NCBI GenBank assembly: GCA_041739295.1 | Contig: JBGSOE010000131.1 | Span: 1 to 14,125, forward strand | Source: JAHJQQ01 sp041739295 | Lineage (GTDB): Bacteria; Pseudomonadota; Gammaproteobacteria; Thiohalobacterales; Thiohalobacteraceae | Direction: 5' to 3' | Length of the DNA stretch: 14,125 bases | Shown here: positions 6,419 through 13,624 of the stretch, piece after piece | How positions within the stretch are numbered: position 1 is the first letter of the stretch | Layout: each line of letters starts with the position of its first letter | Notes under the pieces: generated by a model | The model's database searches: none | What the model saw: the letters and a program-made list of their open reading frames with translations, nothing else | Told to the model about the DNA's origin: nothing | Translations under genes and position numbers: made by a program

Positions 6419-7168
6419 TCATTCAAAACTCTTGGAGACTGTGAACAGTATTCTGCCTTCGCAGATATCGGTGTCGCCGCAGTCGGACTTTTCCAAGTCG
6501 GTATCGGTATAGGCAAGCTCCATCCCGATGCCCGCCATTTCCGTAGCCAGACCCAGTTTCCAATCCGTGTAGTCGACTAACCCGCTATCTGAGAAGCTCT
6601 GGTAACCGATGCCGGCGTTGAGTTCCAGTTCCTCGGTGAGTGCCAGGCCCAGTGTGCCGGTCAGGTAGGTCGCATCGCCCGTGTGACCGAAATATTCGGG
6701 GGAATAATACGCTTCCACACCGAAGGTCGGCGCCATGACCATTTCTCCAAGGCTATAGGAGAGACCGAGCTTGCCCTCCCAGTAGTCGTAGTCCAGATCG
6801 CTGGAGGCACCGGGATAGCTGTAATAGAGCAGACTGGCATCCCAACTCAGCTCATCCGTCAGCTCGCTGCCGAAGCCGGCATAGTAATCGATCTCAACAG
6901 TGGCCTCGTCACCATCATTGAAATCGACGTTAGAGCCCCAGATACCCAGGTAGAAACCACTTACGTGGCTGAGTTCGGCGCCGGCCTGGAGTGCCGGGTT
7001 CTCGTCCGTTTGGGAGATGCCGCGAAAGACATAATCCGTCGTCAACCCGACATTGGCGCTGGGCGTCCAGTCGCCGGCCTGAGCCAGGAATGGTGCCGTC
7101 ATGGCCCAACAGGCGAATGCGAGTTTGCGTGCCGGTTGCATGAATTCATCCGTACTGCTAATTGCCAT
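6419..7168 (-). CDS. TorF-family putative porin (TIGR02001-like outer-membrane beta-barrel)
   Basis: A 249-residue outer-membrane protein. A signal peptide (KLAFACWAMTAPFLAQAGD) precedes the family's hallmark start of the mature protein, NVGLTTDYVFRGISQTDENP, followed by GFYLGIWGSNVDF and many alternating strands rich in Tyr, Gly, Asp and Glu (YYAGFGSELTDELSWDASLL). It ends KSFE, close to the usual aromatic barrel terminus. I chose ATG 7168, which has GGAGG 8 nt upstream; a TTG two codons earlier and an ATG at 7141 (MQPARK) are alternatives. Two cysteines near the C-terminus (CGDTDIC) could form a disulfide loop. Its substrate is unknown, and the adjacent polyamine operon is divergent, not co-transcribed. 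Confidence 0.85.
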   Translation of the reverse strand: MAISSTDEFMQPARKLAFACWAMTAPFLAQAGDWTPSANVGLTTDYVFRGISQTDENPALQAGAELSHVSGFYLGIWGSNVDFNDGDEATVEIDYYAGFGSELTDELSWDASLLYYSYPGASSDLDYDYWEGKLGLSYSLGEMVMAPTFGVEAYYSPEYFGHTGDATYLTGTLGLALTEELELNAGIGYQSFSDSGLVDYTDWKLGLATEMAGIGMELAYTDTDLEKSDCGDTDICEGRILFTVSKSFE

Positions 7169-7229
7169 AATCAAGTCCTCCGCTGGGGTGATGCATCTGC
7201 CAATGCAGGATTGCCGCGGAGAATAGCAA

Positions 7230-7235
7230 TGTCAA
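7230..7235 (-). promoter_or_regulatory. Candidate -35 box of the porin promoter
   Basis: A consensus TTGACA on the minus strand lies about 60 nt upstream of the porin start. The hexamer 17 nt further (AATCCT) is a poor -10, so the assignment is weak. Confidence 0.25.
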
Positions 7236-7263
7236 AGGCCGCTGGCGAGTGATCCCTGAAGAT

Positions 7264-7450
7264 CCTAGCCCGCATTTCTCACCGCGGATCGTCGCGAGGG
7301 CGTAGAGGGGCCTGTAGATGCAGGGCGCAAGCAGGGAAAGACGGCGCCGGCATAGCCGACACTATGTCAAGCCGGCTGCAGCGAGTACGCACTGCAGATG
7401 CAGGCTCACCGGCGGCCGCAGTAGAGTTGCGGTGAGAAATGCAGGCTAGG
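7264..7450. mobile_element. 187-bp MITE-like element with 22-bp terminal inverted repeats
   Basis: The left end 7264-7285 (CCTAGCCCGCATTTCTCACC and on) and the right end 7429-7450 are inverted copies differing at one of 22 positions. The interior (143 nt) has no credible ORF but carries small dyads such as CCTG-TAGATG-CAGG. It occupies almost half of the 404-nt gap between the divergent porin and potA starts. No flanking target duplication is visible (AGAT on the left, CGGT on the right). It looks like a non-autonomous element or a solo deletion derivative of an insertion sequence; I cannot assign a family. The rest of the gap shows no gene. Confidence 0.65.
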
Positions 7451-7572
7451 CGGTTCTCCGCAGTCGGCCACGCATCTGGGAGCATGCCGGTCGGCGCCCG
7501 GGTCGTGCAATCCACGCATGACAGCGCGGAAAATTTACCGGACAATCAGCCCACCAACAGGCGGTTGCTGCG

Positions 7573-8682
7573 ATGTCCCGGAATCAACAGAAAATCATTC
7601 AACTGAAAGGGGTCGGCAAGTCATTTGGCGATCATGTGGTGCTGCCGCCCCTGGATCTGGACATCTATCATGGTGAGTTCGTGACCCTGCTCGGACCGTC
7701 CGGCTGCGGCAAGACGACCCTGCTGCGCCTGATCGGCGGTTTCGAGCGGCCGGACAGCGGCCGCATTCTGCTCGCGGGGGGCGATATAACCGAGCTTCAA
7801 CCCAATCAGCGGCCCGTCAATACCGTATTTCAAAGTTACGCCCTGTTTCCCCACATGACAGTCTTCGAAAATGTGGCCTTCGGCTTGCGCGCGGAAAAAC
7901 AGCCGCATGCTGAGATCGAACGGCGTGTAGCGCAGATGCTGGCCATGGTGCAGTTGACGGACTTCGCCGGGCGCAAACCCGATCAGCTCTCCGGCGGACA
8001 ACAACAGCGTGTGGCCATCGCCCGCGCCGTGGTCAAGGGTCCGCAGGTATTGCTGCTCGACGAACCGTTGAGCGCGCTGGATTACAAGCTGCGCAAACAG
8101 ATGCAGAACGAGCTCAAACGTCTCCAGCGCGAACTGGGTATCACCTTCGTATTCGTCACCCATGATCAGGAAGAGGCATTGTCCATGTCCGATCGTGTGG
8201 TGGTAATGCGCGAGGGCTATATCGAGCAGATCGGCAGTCCACGCAATGTCTACGAGACGCCAGCGAATCTCTTCGTCGCCCACTTCGTCGGTGAAATCAA
8301 TGTGTTCACTGCGCAAGTGGGCGAGATACTCGATGCCGGACGCGTGCTCGGTGAGGTCGAGGGTCTGCGTATGGAACTGCGCACCCAGGGTAAGACCTTC
8401 AGCGCAGGGCAGCACCTGCACGTGCTGCTGCGCCCGGAGGATCTGCGGCTGCTGCCTGCGGATGCCCCAGAGGGTTTTCCGGGCCAGGTGATCGAACGCA
8501 ACTACAAAGGCATGACCCTGGAGTCACTGATTCGGCTCGACTCCGGCAAGGAGCTGCTTGCCAGCGAATTCTTCGATGAGGAAGAGCCTGATTTCGATTA
8601 TCGTCTCGGCGAGCGGGTCCGCGTGACCTGGGTGCCGGGCTGGGAAACCCTGCTGACCGATGACGCTGCGCACACCCTTTAA
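7573..8682 (+). CDS. potA: Spermidine/putrescine ABC importer, ATP-binding subunit PotA
   Basis: A 369-residue cytosolic ATPase that powers polyamine uptake. Walker A is GPSGCGKTT (41-49), the Q-loop is at Gln87, the signature is LSGGQ (139-143), Walker B is VLLLDE (159-164) with SALD following, and the switch histidine is His197 (FVTHDQEEAL). The C-terminal third (about 240-369) is the regulatory TOBE-type domain expected of PotA (HVLLRPEDLRLLP). It is the first gene of a four-gene operon, with its 3' end overlapping potB by 23 nt. Only a weak Shine-Dalgarno (GGCGG) precedes ATG 7573, but the protein aligns well from its N-terminus with family members as I recall them. Confidence 0.94.
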   Translation: MSRNQQKIIQLKGVGKSFGDHVVLPPLDLDIYHGEFVTLLGPSGCGKTTLLRLIGGFERPDSGRILLAGGDITELQPNQRPVNTVFQSYALFPHMTVFENVAFGLRAEKQPHAEIERRVAQMLAMVQLTDFAGRKPDQLSGGQQQRVAIARAVVKGPQVLLLDEPLSALDYKLRKQMQNELKRLQRELGITFVFVTHDQEEALSMSDRVVVMREGYIEQIGSPRNVYETPANLFVAHFVGEINVFTAQVGEILDAGRVLGEVEGLRMELRTQGKTFSAGQHLHVLLRPEDLRLLPADAPEGFPGQVIERNYKGMTLESLIRLDSGKELLASEFFDEEEPDFDYRLGERVRVTWVPGWETLLTDDAAHTL

Positions 8683-9526
8683 GACTGCGGTACTGGTACT
8701 GATCTGGGGCTGGATGCTGCTGTTTGTCCTGGTCCCGAACCTGCTGGTCATCGCCACCAGTTTTCTGAGTAGGGACGATGTGCATTTCGTGCGCTGGGAT
8801 CTCACACTGGGCAATTACCTGCGGCTGTTCGCGCCCGATTATGTGGCGGTGTTCGTCCACTCCGGCTACATGGCGCTGGTCACCACACTGTTGTGTCTGC
8901 TGATCGGTTATCCCTTTGCCTATGTTGTCAGCCGCTTCCGCGCCACGCTCAAACCCTACCTGGTGTTCCTCGTGATCGTGCCCTTCTGGACCAATTCCCT
9001 GGTGCGCACCTATGCCATGAAATTGCTGTTGTCCACCAATGGTCTGATCAATCAGGCTCTGCTCTGGCTGGGCTGGATCGATGCGCCGCTGCGCATGCTG
9101 TATACCGAGGGGGCGGTGATCGCGGGTCTGGTGTATGTGCTGCTGCCATTCATGATCCTGCCCTTGTATGCGATCTTCGAACAACTGCGCGCTGATCTGC
9201 TGGAGGCATCCGCCGATCTGGGCGCCGGCGGTTGGCAGACCTTCCGCCGGGTGGTGTTGCCGCTGACCATGCCGGGCATCATCGCCGGCTGTCTGCTGGT
9301 TCTATTGCCCGCGATCGGGATGTTCTACGTCGCCGACGTGCTCGGCGGTGCCAAGAACCTGCTCATTGGCAATGTCATCAAGAACCAGTTCCTGGATGCC
9401 CGCGACTGGCCGTTCGGAGCGGCCGCCAGCCTGTTGCTCACGCTGGCGATGGGTATTCTGCTCTATGCCTATTATCTCAGCGTCAAGCTGATCCGACGGC
9501 CCGAGACTCATGCTGCGCTGGCTTAA
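8660..9526 (+). CDS. potB: Spermidine/putrescine ABC importer, permease PotB
   Basis: A 288-residue inner-membrane permease, close to the family's usual length (about 285). It has about six transmembrane helices, starting with VLVLIWGWMLLFVLVPNLLV. The cytoplasmic EAA loop that docks on PotA is visible as EASADLGAGGWQTFRRVVLP at about 198-217. The start lies inside the potA 3' end with no clear Shine-Dalgarno, so translation is probably coupled to potA. It pairs with PotC to form the channel. Confidence 0.93.
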   Translation: MTLRTPFKTAVLVLIWGWMLLFVLVPNLLVIATSFLSRDDVHFVRWDLTLGNYLRLFAPDYVAVFVHSGYMALVTTLLCLLIGYPFAYVVSRFRATLKPYLVFLVIVPFWTNSLVRTYAMKLLLSTNGLINQALLWLGWIDAPLRMLYTEGAVIAGLVYVLLPFMILPLYAIFEQLRADLLEASADLGAGGWQTFRRVVLPLTMPGIIAGCLLVLLPAIGMFYVADVLGGAKNLLIGNVIKNQFLDARDWPFGAAASLLLTLAMGILLYAYYLSVKLIRRPETHAALA

Positions 9527-10289
9527 ACTGACTTATCTGTGGTTGGTGTATCTGCTGCTGTATCTGCCGATCGGCGTGCTGGTGGTGTTTTCGTTCAATG
9601 CCTCGAAGAACCCCTATAGCTGGGGCGGCTTCAGTTGGCATTGGTACGCGCGGCTCTGGGAAAACGAGGCGCTGATCGGGGCCGCCGTGAATTCGCTGTT
9701 GCTGGCGGTCAGCGCGGCGTCGGCAACGACCCTGATCGGCACCCTGACGGCCATCGCGTTGCAGCGTTACCGCTTCCGCGGCAAGCGCGTGCTCAACGGC
9801 ATGCTGTTCGTGGTTATGATGTCGCCGGATATCGTGTTGGCCATCTCTCTGCTGGCATTGTTCATCCTGTTGGGCATCCAGTTGGGTTTTGTCTCACTGC
9901 TGCTGGCGCATATCACCTTTTGCCTTCCCTTCGTGGTGGTCACGGTGTATTCACGCCTCAGCGGTTTCAACCCGCAGATACTGGAAGCGGCCCGCGACCT
10001 GGGCGCCAGCGAACTGCGCACGATCCTCAGTGTGTTGCTGCCGATCATCTTCCCCGCCGTCATGGCCGGCTGGCTGCTGGGTTTCACGCTATCGCTGGAC
10101 GACGTCGTGGTGAGCATGTTCGTCACCGGGCCAACCTTCGAGGTATTACCGTTGCGCATTTATTCAATGGTACGCTTGGGCCTCAAACCCGAGGTCAACG
10201 CCCTGGCAGCCGTGCTGCTGGCGCTGTCACTAGTGGCCCTGCTCGGTTCGCAAATCCTGTTACTCAGAAAGAAAGGAGTCCCGATATGA
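9510..10289 (+). CDS. potC: Spermidine/putrescine ABC importer, permease PotC
   Basis: A 259-residue inner-membrane permease with about six helices and the PotC-like opening YLPIGVLVVFSFNASKN. Its EAA loop reads EAARDLGASELRTILSVLLP, distinct from that of PotB. The ATG overlaps the potB end by 17 nt and its own stop overlaps the potD start (ATGA). Together with PotB it forms the heterodimeric transmembrane pore for polyamines. Confidence 0.93.
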   Translation: MLRWLKLTYLWLVYLLLYLPIGVLVVFSFNASKNPYSWGGFSWHWYARLWENEALIGAAVNSLLLAVSAASATTLIGTLTAIALQRYRFRGKRVLNGMLFVVMMSPDIVLAISLLALFILLGIQLGFVSLLLAHITFCLPFVVVTVYSRLSGFNPQILEAARDLGASELRTILSVLLPIIFPAVMAGWLLGFTLSLDDVVVSMFVTGPTFEVLPLRIYSMVRLGLKPEVNALAAVLLALSLVALLGSQILLLRKKGVPI

Positions 10290-11329
10290 AAGCACTGCGT
10301 TGGCTGCTGTCGCTGGTCTGTCTGTCCGCACCTGTTGCGCACGCCGCGGACGATCAAGTGCTGTATCTCTATAACTGGTCAGAATATCTGCCGGAATCGG
10401 TGATCACGCAATTCCAGGACGAGACCGGCATCAAGGTGGTCTACTCCACCTATGAGAGCAACGAGGCGATGTACGCCAAGCTCCGGCTGGTGGACGCCAA
10501 GAACAGTTACGATCTGGTCATACCCTCGACCTACTACGTCAACAAAATGAGTCGCGAAGGGCTGCTCGCAAAGGTCGATCGCAGCAAACTCAGCAACTTC
10601 GATAATCTGGATCCCAAGCTGGTCAATCAGCCGTTCGATCCGAACAACGACTACAGCGTACCGTATCTGTGGGGCAGTACCGGCATAGCGGTCAACACCG
10701 ACAAGGTCAAGTCCGGGACAGTCACCAAATGGCGCGATCTCTGGAGGCCTGAGTTCAAGGACCGCCTGTTGCTCACCAACGATATGCGCGAAGTATTCTA
10801 TATGGGCCTGCGCATTCTGGGTTTCTCCGGCAACGACACCGATCCTTCACACATCGAGTCCGCCTACAAGGAGCTCAAGCTGCTGATGCCCAATGTCCGT
10901 GCCTTCAATTCGGAAGCGCCACGCATGCCCTATCTGGAAGGCGAGACCGATGCCGGTATGATCTGGAACGGTGAGGCCTTTGCTGCCAAGAAGGAGAATC
11001 CCGCCATTGAGTACATCTATCCCGAGGAAGGTGTGATCCTGTGGATGGATAGTCTGGTGATCCCGAAGACCGCGCGCCACATCGACAGCGCCCACAAGTT
11101 CATCGACTTCGTGCTGCGCCCTGAGATAAGCAAAGAAATCAGTGAGGAGATCGGCTACGCGTCACCGAATCTGGCCGCTATGGACCTGCTCGATGCGGAG
11201 GTGCGCAATAACCGCACCATCTATCCAAGCGATGTCGATCTGAAAAATGCCGAGTTCCAGACCGATGTCGGCCCAGCTATCACGATCTACGAGAAGTACT
11301 GGGAAAGCCTCAAGACCGGACGGAAGTAA
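10286..11329 (+). CDS. potD: Periplasmic spermidine/putrescine-binding protein PotD
   Basis: A 347-residue substrate-binding protein with signal peptide (cleavage likely after AHA, residue 20). The ligand-binding residues known for E. coli PotD have counterparts here at a constant offset of 2-3: Trp31, Tyr34, Ser81, Tyr83, Asp166, Glu169, Trp227, Trp253, Asp255, Tyr291 and Gln325. Polyamine binding, with a PotD-like spermidine/putrescine preference, is therefore well supported. ATG 10286 has AAAGGAG about 9 nt upstream and overlaps the potC stop as ATGA. The frame stays open far upstream, but that extension is only a shadow of potC. There is no sign of a second, PotFGHI-like set. Confidence 0.95.
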   Translation: MKALRWLLSLVCLSAPVAHAADDQVLYLYNWSEYLPESVITQFQDETGIKVVYSTYESNEAMYAKLRLVDAKNSYDLVIPSTYYVNKMSREGLLAKVDRSKLSNFDNLDPKLVNQPFDPNNDYSVPYLWGSTGIAVNTDKVKSGTVTKWRDLWRPEFKDRLLLTNDMREVFYMGLRILGFSGNDTDPSHIESAYKELKLLMPNVRAFNSEAPRMPYLEGETDAGMIWNGEAFAAKKENPAIEYIYPEEGVILWMDSLVIPKTARHIDSAHKFIDFVLRPEISKEISEEIGYASPNLAAMDLLDAEVRNNRTIYPSDVDLKNAEFQTDVGPAITIYEKYWESLKTGRK

Positions 11330-11383
11330 TCCGTGTGCTCGAACATTCCCTTCCTGTTCGGGAACGATTGCAGGCGTACCTTC

Positions 11384-11403
11384 GGCCATCTCGCGGGCCT
11401 TTT
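11384..11403 (+). terminator. Weak candidate terminator after potD
   Basis: GGCC, 8-nt loop, GGCC, then TTTT, 55 nt after the potD stop. The 4-bp stem is short; another small dyad (TTCCC...GGGAA, 11346-11363) lies upstream. Either may help end the pot transcript. Confidence 0.3.
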
Positions 11404-11600
11404 AAATAGGGTCGTCGGCGCTGATTACAGACTGCATGCGCGAGGGTATTTGAATCGGTTACTGGAGCGACGGGTATTGATGCACTGCAGTGTGCCATGG
11501 CGAGTATAGAAGAATAAACACCCTGTTCATGAAGCCCACGGATCACATACTGGTAGCAGGCCGCCTCCATCTGATCGCAGCACATGGATGTCGGATCCAG

Positions 11601-11632
11601 AAAAAAGCCCAAGTGATTTCGTCATCACTTGG
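11601..11632 (-). terminator. Rho-independent terminator on the minus strand
   Basis: Minus strand: CCAAGTGAT, 6-nt loop, ATCACTTGG, then GCTTTTTT. A 9-bp perfect stem with six uridines is a strong intrinsic terminator. It points leftward, 11 nt after a sequence resembling a tRNA 3' end, and not at any protein gene close by. Confidence 0.75.
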
Positions 11633-11643
11633 ACTTTAGAACA

Positions 11644-11664
11644 TGGTAGCGGGACAGGATTTGG
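11644..11664 (-). other. tRNA 3'-end-like remnant (possible attachment-site scar)
   Basis: The minus strand reads AAATCCTGTCCCGCTACCA, like the end of a T-loop, T-stem, acceptor strand and CCA of a tRNA, but with one base apparently missing in the C run. The sequence upstream does not fold into a tRNA body. Directly after it comes a strong terminator, the usual arrangement behind a tRNA gene. This is what remains when an element integrates into a tRNA 3' end or when a tRNA is lost by deletion. The match is short, so chance is possible. Confidence 0.35.
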
Positions 11665-11711
11665 TTTCCATAGGCGCAGGTTGCGATAGCGTGCCAAACA
11701 ATCCTATTGAT

Positions 11712-11853
11712 CCTAAAAAATCATTTCAGCCACAGAAACACAGTACCTTCCTGGAGCGACTATTCATCATCTTGCAGGTGATGGCGGTGACGGCGTGAAG
11801 CTTATGAACTTGTCCGGGTTTTTCCGTGTGATTCCGTGGCAAATGCGGTTTAT
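11712..11853. repeat. Dispersed inverted-repeat element, copy 2 (CCACAGA type)
   Basis: Second, more degenerate copy of the element at 3676-3835 in the same orientation. The left end reads AATCATTTCAGCCACAGAAA and the right end TTCCGTGTGATTCCGTGGC followed by AAATGCGGTTT. The arms are imperfect inverted repeats. The interior is not similar to copy 1 except for the approx. 20 nt before the right arm. No coding capacity. Confidence 0.65.
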
Positions 11854-11899
11854 AGGTTTAACGTTTGTAAATGGTTTCCTAACGCCGTAAACGGAGAGT

Positions 11900-11935
11900 C
11901 CCCTCTCCCCTCGCGGGAGAGGGTTGGGGAGAGGG
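11900..11935. repeat. CCCTCTCC-type REP-like hairpin
   Basis: CCCTCTCCC, 5-nt loop CTCGC, GGGAGAGGG: a perfect 9-bp stem, followed by TTGGGGAGAGGG, which can pair alternatively with the first arm. Such CCCTCTCCCC/GGGGAGAGGG repeats are very common in intergenic regions of Gammaproteobacteria. Confidence 0.7.
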
Positions 11936-12091
11936 TGGCGAAATCTCAAGTCGAGCATCTCTATGTCATGCCATCATGTAATGCTTGTTGTGGCCTAATA
12001 AACCTGCACACCTAAACACGGGATAATTTGCAATTTTACGGAGAAGGCGAGACTCGAATACCCGAGAATATTTTCCAGAATATCCCGCCAT

Positions 12092-12120
12092 GTTACAAAA
12101 GCCATTCGGGTTTTTGTAAC
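12092..12120. other. 12-bp stem-loop downstream of the small membrane-protein gene
   Basis: GTTACAAAAGCC and its mirror pair over 12 bp (one G-T wobble) around the 5-nt loop ATTCG. It lies 36 nt beyond the stop of the minus-strand gene at 12156 and may act as an end-of-transcript hairpin, though no uridine run follows on that strand. Confidence 0.5.
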
Positions 12121-12155
12121 ACCAAAAACGTATCACCCACAGCAGTATAAATAAG

Positions 12156-12347
12156 TCATCGGCCGATACGTATGCTGTCCAGCGATCCCAACACCCCGAA
12201 GACCTGCAGTAGCCATAGTATGACAACAATGACGACAACGATATTCAGTATATTTTTGATCTTTCGATCCATAGGTATGTAGTTATTGACGAGCCATAAC
12301 AGCACACCTACCACGATCAAGACAATAACCAAGTTTATGAGCGACAC
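12156..12347 (-). CDS. Small membrane protein, Thivi_2564-like family
   Basis: A 63-residue protein with two hydrophobic segments (INLVIVLIVVGVLLWLVNNY, residues 4-23, and a second at about 34-53) joined by IPMDRKIKNI and ending SLDSIRIGR. The pattern matches the Thivi_2564-type family of short inner-membrane proteins, whose function is unknown. The start is GTG with AAGGAG 7 nt upstream. A longer frame on the same strand in another phase overlaps it but lacks any such pattern. An IS5-like MITE begins 35 bp upstream of its start codon, so it is either transcribed from within that element or by read-through from the SYLF gene. Confidence 0.8.
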   Translation of the reverse strand: MSLINLVIVLIVVGVLLWLVNNYIPMDRKIKNILNIVVVIVVILWLLQVFGVLGSLDSIRIGR

Positions 12348-12381
12348 ACGAATTCTCCTTGTTGATCACTATTTTTCTTAA

Positions 12382-12585
12382 GGAACCTCTGATTAATCCG
12401 CTGAAGCGGCATCTGCCGCGTTGCGGCCAGGCTCAAAATACTCATTTACTCCGTGTAAACTCCGTTTTTTACTCGGTGCTACGCACCTCGCCCTTCGGGC
12501 CGGCTAGCGCCGTTCTCTCCGCTTCGCTTCGAGTCGCCTGTCCGCGCCTTGCATCTCTCGCTTGATCAAATTAATCAGAGGTTCC
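12382..12585. mobile_element. 204-bp MITE with IS5-like ends and TTAA target duplication
   Basis: Perfect 16-bp terminal inverted repeats GGAACCTCTGATTAAT (12382-12397 and, inverted, 12570-12585) are flanked on both sides by TTAA (12378-12381 and 12586-12589). TTAA fits the YTAR target of IS5-group elements, and GGAACCTCTG-type ends resemble IS5-family ends as I recall them. The interior is GC-rich with small dyads (GCCCTTCGGGC) and encodes no transposase, so it needs one in trans. The right target copy lies 5 bp past the SYLF stop codon; the left end sits just upstream of the small membrane-protein gene's ribosome-binding site. Confidence 0.85.
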
Positions 12586-12594
12586 TTAATCAGC

Positions 12595-13155
12595 TTACCG
12601 TTTGATCAGGGAAATTTTCGTTCCTTCAATACTGACACCTGCCATCAATCCTTGCTGGCTGAAAATAAACGCATAGGCATCATCCTTTAGCGATGATGTC
12701 GAGAGATTTTTTGCGACGCCTTCATCAACCACAACAACGGTCGGACCCACGCCAATCTCCCAGCCCTTCGTCTCTTCGATATAGCGAACAGCCGCATCGG
12801 TCATGAGAAACACGGCATATCCGTAGGATTGGGCACCTATCTGCAGGCCCCAGGATCCGGTTACGGAGTTGTAATAATCAACGACTTTCGAGCCCTTAAT
12901 CAATTCACCTTCGCCATAGGAGCCGCCAAAGACCAGCCCGGCCTTGACGATATTCGGGAAGATCAGGACTGCCTTGGCGCTGCGCGAAAGCGTTTCGGCA
13001 ACAGGTTGAGATGTATAGAGCGTCTGCAAGGCCTGCTTGGAATCCTTATCCAAGTCCTCAGCCGTTGCCGCGATTGCGTTGGTCATCAGACTCATTGAGA
13101 CGACGGATGCCGCCACGAGTATCAATGCATGGAAATTAGTTCGTATGTTGTACAT
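12595..13155 (-). CDS. SYLF/YSC84 domain lipid-binding protein (DUF500)
   Basis: A 186-residue exported protein. The signal peptide (residues 1 to about 29, ending NAIAA) precedes the SYLF domain at about 40-186: LSRSAKAVLIFPNIVKAGLVFGG, GSWGLQIGAQSYGYAVFLMTD, GVGPTVVVVDEG and AYAFIFSQQGLMAGVSIEG are the family's conserved blocks. SYLF proteins bind phosphoinositides in eukaryotes; the bacterial members are periplasmic or outer-membrane associated and of unclear role. AGGA precedes the ATG. Its upstream region shares a duplicated block with csbD, suggesting a common regulator. The MITE follows 5 bp beyond the stop codon. Confidence 0.9.
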   Translation of the reverse strand: MYNIRTNFHALILVAASVVSMSLMTNAIAATAEDLDKDSKQALQTLYTSQPVAETLSRSAKAVLIFPNIVKAGLVFGGSYGEGELIKGSKVVDYYNSVTGSWGLQIGAQSYGYAVFLMTDAAVRYIEETKGWEIGVGPTVVVVDEGVAKNLSTSSLKDDAYAFIFSQQGLMAGVSIEGTKISLIKR

Positions 13156-13320
13156 ATTGATATTCCTTTTTGATTGGGGTGGAGAAGAATTCCCGATGGC
13201 GAAAGAACCGTTTGACTGCGCCCTGAAACATGCCCACGAAAACCCCGGATACTTATATAAGGCTAATCAGATGAACGACGATAGTCTGTACGGTGACGTA
13301 CATAGAGCAACTGGCGTCCC
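13147..13320 (-). promoter_or_regulatory. Duplicated upstream block, copy 1 (SYLF gene leader)
   Basis: This block matches 13879-14042 in the same orientation and similar length. The best stretch, 13259-13320, differs at about 5 positions over the last 59 nt. It contains a perfect palindrome TGTACG-GTGA-CGTACA at 13287-13302, 132 nt upstream of the SYLF ATG, and CTTATATAAG at 13252-13261. Similarity continues through the ribosome-binding site to ATGTACAAC, the first three codons of the SYLF gene. This is the likely promoter and operator region. A 43-codon plus-strand frame from 13197 ends just past the block but is not kept in the other copy. Confidence 0.7.
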
Positions 13321-13346
13321 TTTTTAGCAGTCGGACCGCCAACAAC

Positions 13347-13505
13347 TTATAGTCGGCCCATCAGCAACAGAATGATCACGATGATCAGCACCACACCCAG
13401 GATGCCGCTGGGGCCATAACCCCACCCTCTGCTGTGTGGCCAGGTCGGGATCACGCCTAGCAAGATCAGAATCAGAATTACCAGCAGGATTGTGCCAAGA
13501 GTCAT
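13347..13505 (-). CDS. DUF3309-family small membrane protein (52 aa)
   Basis: Translating the minus strand from ATG 13505 gives a 52-residue protein: MTLGTILLVILILILLGVIP, then TWPHSRGWGYGPSGI, then a second hydrophobic segment LGVVLIIVIILLLMGRL. The LLGVIPTWPHSRGWGYGPSG core is the signature of the DUF3309 family: two short membrane helices joined by a Trp/Gly/Tyr turn. Function is unknown. GGAG lies 7 nt before the ATG. It is the next gene after csbD on the same strand, with a 119-nt gap showing no other gene, and is possibly co-transcribed with it. Confidence 0.88.
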   Translation of the reverse strand: MTLGTILLVILILILLGVIPTWPHSRGWGYGPSGILGVVLIIVIILLLMGRL

Positions 13506-13624
13506 TTCATCTCTCCTATCAGTCAGTCGCGACAGCGCAATTGTCGGGGTTCCTGCTGCGAGCCGAGCCAGCTATGTGGCAAGGCTGTTCCACAAGGCGG
13601 CCTGTATCTGTCACGGCGGGGGGT

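Larger units (their letters stand above)
11404..12155. other. Gene-poor interval between potABCD and the small stress genes
   Basis: No convincing protein gene is visible here on either strand; the longest frames (about 90-100 residues, minus strand) have no recognisable domain, no good ribosome-binding site and run through repeats. The interval holds, in order, a minus-strand terminator with a tRNA-3'-like remnant (11601-11664), a CCACAGA-type repeat (11712-11853), a CCCTCTCC-type hairpin (11900-11935) and a 12-bp stem-loop (12092-12120). This looks like a recombination or insertion hotspot. Confidence 0.6.

Noticed and set aside
6171..7450. CRISPR array suspected from repeated short inverted motifs
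   Set aside because: The repeats are paired inverted arms, not regularly spaced direct repeats with unique spacers, and no cas gene is present.
7279..7545. 88-residue minus-strand ORF in the porin-potA gap
   Set aside because: It lies largely in the 187-bp repeat element, has no ribosome-binding site and no recognisable domain.
7621..9184. Long minus-strand frames (266 and 261 residues) across potA and potB
   Set aside because: Antisense shadows of strongly conserved genes; products are His/Gln-rich without domain patterns.
9635..10285. 217-codon in-frame extension upstream of potD
   Set aside because: It overlaps potC in another phase; potD has its own ribosome-binding site, signal peptide and ATGA junction at 10286.
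11310..11612. 100-residue minus-strand ORF after potD
   Set aside because: It starts just past the terminator, ends inside potD and resembles nothing; no clear start signal.
11966..12238. 90-residue minus-strand ORF overlapping the small membrane-protein gene
   Set aside because: A different frame over the clear two-helix Thivi_2564-like gene; no family pattern.
13197..13327. 43-codon plus-strand ORF (MAKEPFDCALKHAHENPG...) in the SYLF leader block
   Set aside because: The second copy of the block breaks the frame with a stop and length differences, and substitutions are not silent-biased, so it is most likely regulatory DNA.
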